Shown piece by piece: positions 5,998-6,502 of a stretch of DNA of 6,502 bases. The notes below the pieces were generated by a model. It saw only the letters and a list, made by a program, of their open reading frames with translations. It was not told the DNA's origin and searched no databases. Within the stretch, counting starts at the first letter, position 1; every line of letters starts with the position of its first letter. A program made the position numbers and the translations under genes. Origin of the DNA: Candidatus Aerophobota bacterium (GTDB taxonomy: Bacteria > Aerophobota > Aerophobia > Aerophobales > AE-B3A). Location of the stretch: positions 1 to 6,502 of the forward strand of contig JAUWRE010000066.1 of assembly GCA_030610725.1 (NCBI GenBank), written 5' to 3'.

Positions 5998-6034
5998 CCC
6001 TCTCCCCTATGGGGAGAGGGATAGGGTGAGGGGA
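5998..6034 (+). repeat. REP-like palindrome, copy 2, before trpC
   Basis: CCCTCTCCCC (5998-6007) pairs with GGGGAGAGGG (6011-6020) in a perfect 10-bp stem over the loop TAT, followed by a tail containing GGGTGAGGGG (6024-6033). Stem and tail match copy 1 at 4881-4916 in the same orientation. Palindromes of this CTCTCCCC...GGGGAGAG...GGTGAGGGG form are common dispersed intergenic repeats in many bacteria. No T tract follows, so it is not a standard terminator. Confidence 0.8.
6028..6033 (+). promoter_or_regulatory. trpC ribosome binding site supplied by the REP tail
   Basis: GAGGGG lies 7 nt before the TTG at 6041, an ideal spacing, and is part of the conserved tail of the REP-like repeat. 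A nearer AAGGA (6034-6038) is only 2 nt from the start codon and therefore less suitable. This spacing supports TTG 6041 as the start. Confidence 0.55.
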
Positions 6035-6040
6035 AGGACT

Positions 6041-6502
6041 TTGATCCTAGATGAGATAGTGAATAATAAGCACAAGGAAGTTGCTGAACGAAAAAAAGAA
6101 GTCCCATTGGCGGTTCTAAAATCGAAGCTAGCCGCTTCTACTCCTACCAGGAACTTCAGGAAAGCTATCTCCTCTCCAAGAAAGATTAATATTATCGCTG
6201 AGATTAAGAGAGTCTCCCCTTCAGCTGGAGTTATAATCAAAAATTTTAGTTTAGAGGAACTAGCCAGAATTTATGAGAAAAATGGTGCCTCAGCTCTATC
6301 TATTTTGACTGACCAGAAGTTCTTTAGGGGAGAGCTCAAAGATTTAGAGAAGACAAGGAAAACCTCTTCCCTTCCCATTCTGGCCAAAGAGTTTATAGTA
6401 GATGAGTATCAGATTTATGAGGCTAAAACCAGGGGAGCGGACGCTATACTCTTAATTGCTCGTATATTAGATAGAGAGAAGTTAAAAGAATATCTAGACT
6501 TA
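6041..6502 (+). CDS. trpC: Indole-3-glycerol phosphate synthase (TrpC), 3' end missing
   Basis: The enzyme closes the indole ring, turning carboxyphenylamino-deoxyribulose phosphate into indole-3-glycerol phosphate. The frame is open to the right edge, and 154 residues are visible of a family length near 255-260. They show the N-terminal helix LDEIV...K.EVAERKKEVPL, the strand-1 motif IIAEIKRVSPS with Glu54 and the substrate-binding Lys56, ILTDQKFFRG (88-97), the general-acid lysine Lys116 in ILAKEFIVDEYQI, and GADAILLIARIL (132-143). The TTG start is chosen because LILDEIV matches the usual N terminus and a GAGGGG site lies 7 nt upstream. The frame is also open upstream through the REP element to a TGA at 5984, with an in-frame GTG at 6026 that lacks its own ribosome site. 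The active-site residues of strands 5 to 8 lie outside the window. It is monofunctional so far as can be seen; fusion to TrpF cannot be excluded. Confidence 0.95.
   Translation, partial: MILDEIVNNKHKEVAERKKEVPLAVLKSKLAASTPTRNFRKAISSPRKINIIAEIKRVSPSAGVIIKNFSLEELARIYEKNGASALSILTDQKFFRGELKDLEKTRKTSSLPILAKEFIVDEYQIYEAKTRGADAILLIARILDREKLKEYLDL

Noticed and set aside
5763..6240. Minus-strand frames of 114 and 77 codons across trpD/trpC
   Set aside because: They are antisense to genes with clear motifs and include the SPYPSPHRGEG type of peptide that the REP palindrome always encodes by chance.

Overview
The window is a tryptophan supply locus, all on the + strand. In order it holds the 3' part of an ABC-transporter ATPase of the TrpZ-like type, a TrpB2-type tryptophan synthase beta chain, trpE, trpG, trpD, and the 5' part of trpC, which runs off the right edge. 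The trp assignments rest on intact family motifs. The ATPase is tied to tryptophan by family resemblance plus context. No RNA gene, CRISPR array or complete mobile element was seen.

Organism: a moderately AT-rich bacterium (roughly 40-45% G+C by eye, with trpB2 clearly richer), strong GGAGG-type ribosome binding sites and several TTG starts. Unfused trpE and trpG, a separate trpD, a TrpB2, and intergenic space filled with small palindromic and heptamer repeats fit an uncultivated bacterial lineage of the Omnitrophota/Aerophobetes kind. That placement is a guess, not something the sequence proves.

Layout: the ATPase ends at 760. The 273-nt gap before trpB2 holds a convincing pair of mutually exclusive RNA hairpins, an anti-terminator (812-854) and an intrinsic terminator with a T7 tail (844-867). 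Six NAG triplets at an exact 5-nt period (795-822) precede and overlap the anti-terminator's 5' arm. This resembles TRAP-controlled attenuation, although the array is shorter than a classical TRAP site. trpB2 (1034-2401) is followed by two hairpins and then trpE, which starts with TTG at 2486. trpE and trpG overlap by 4 nt (ATGA). trpD is flanked on both sides by the same two-part spacer: a heptamer AGCNNNN array just after the preceding stop codon, then a REP-like palindrome with a GGTGAGGGG tail just before the next start. In front of trpC that tail sits where the Shine-Dalgarno sequence should be.

Working together: the ATPase would power uptake of tryptophan or a related compound. TrpE/TrpG make anthranilate from chorismate and glutamine, TrpD adds phosphoribose, and TrpC forms indole-3-glycerol phosphate. 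TrpB2 condenses indole with serine. trpF, trpA and perhaps a second trpB would be expected downstream, and the substrate-binding protein and permease of the transporter upstream, but neither is visible here.
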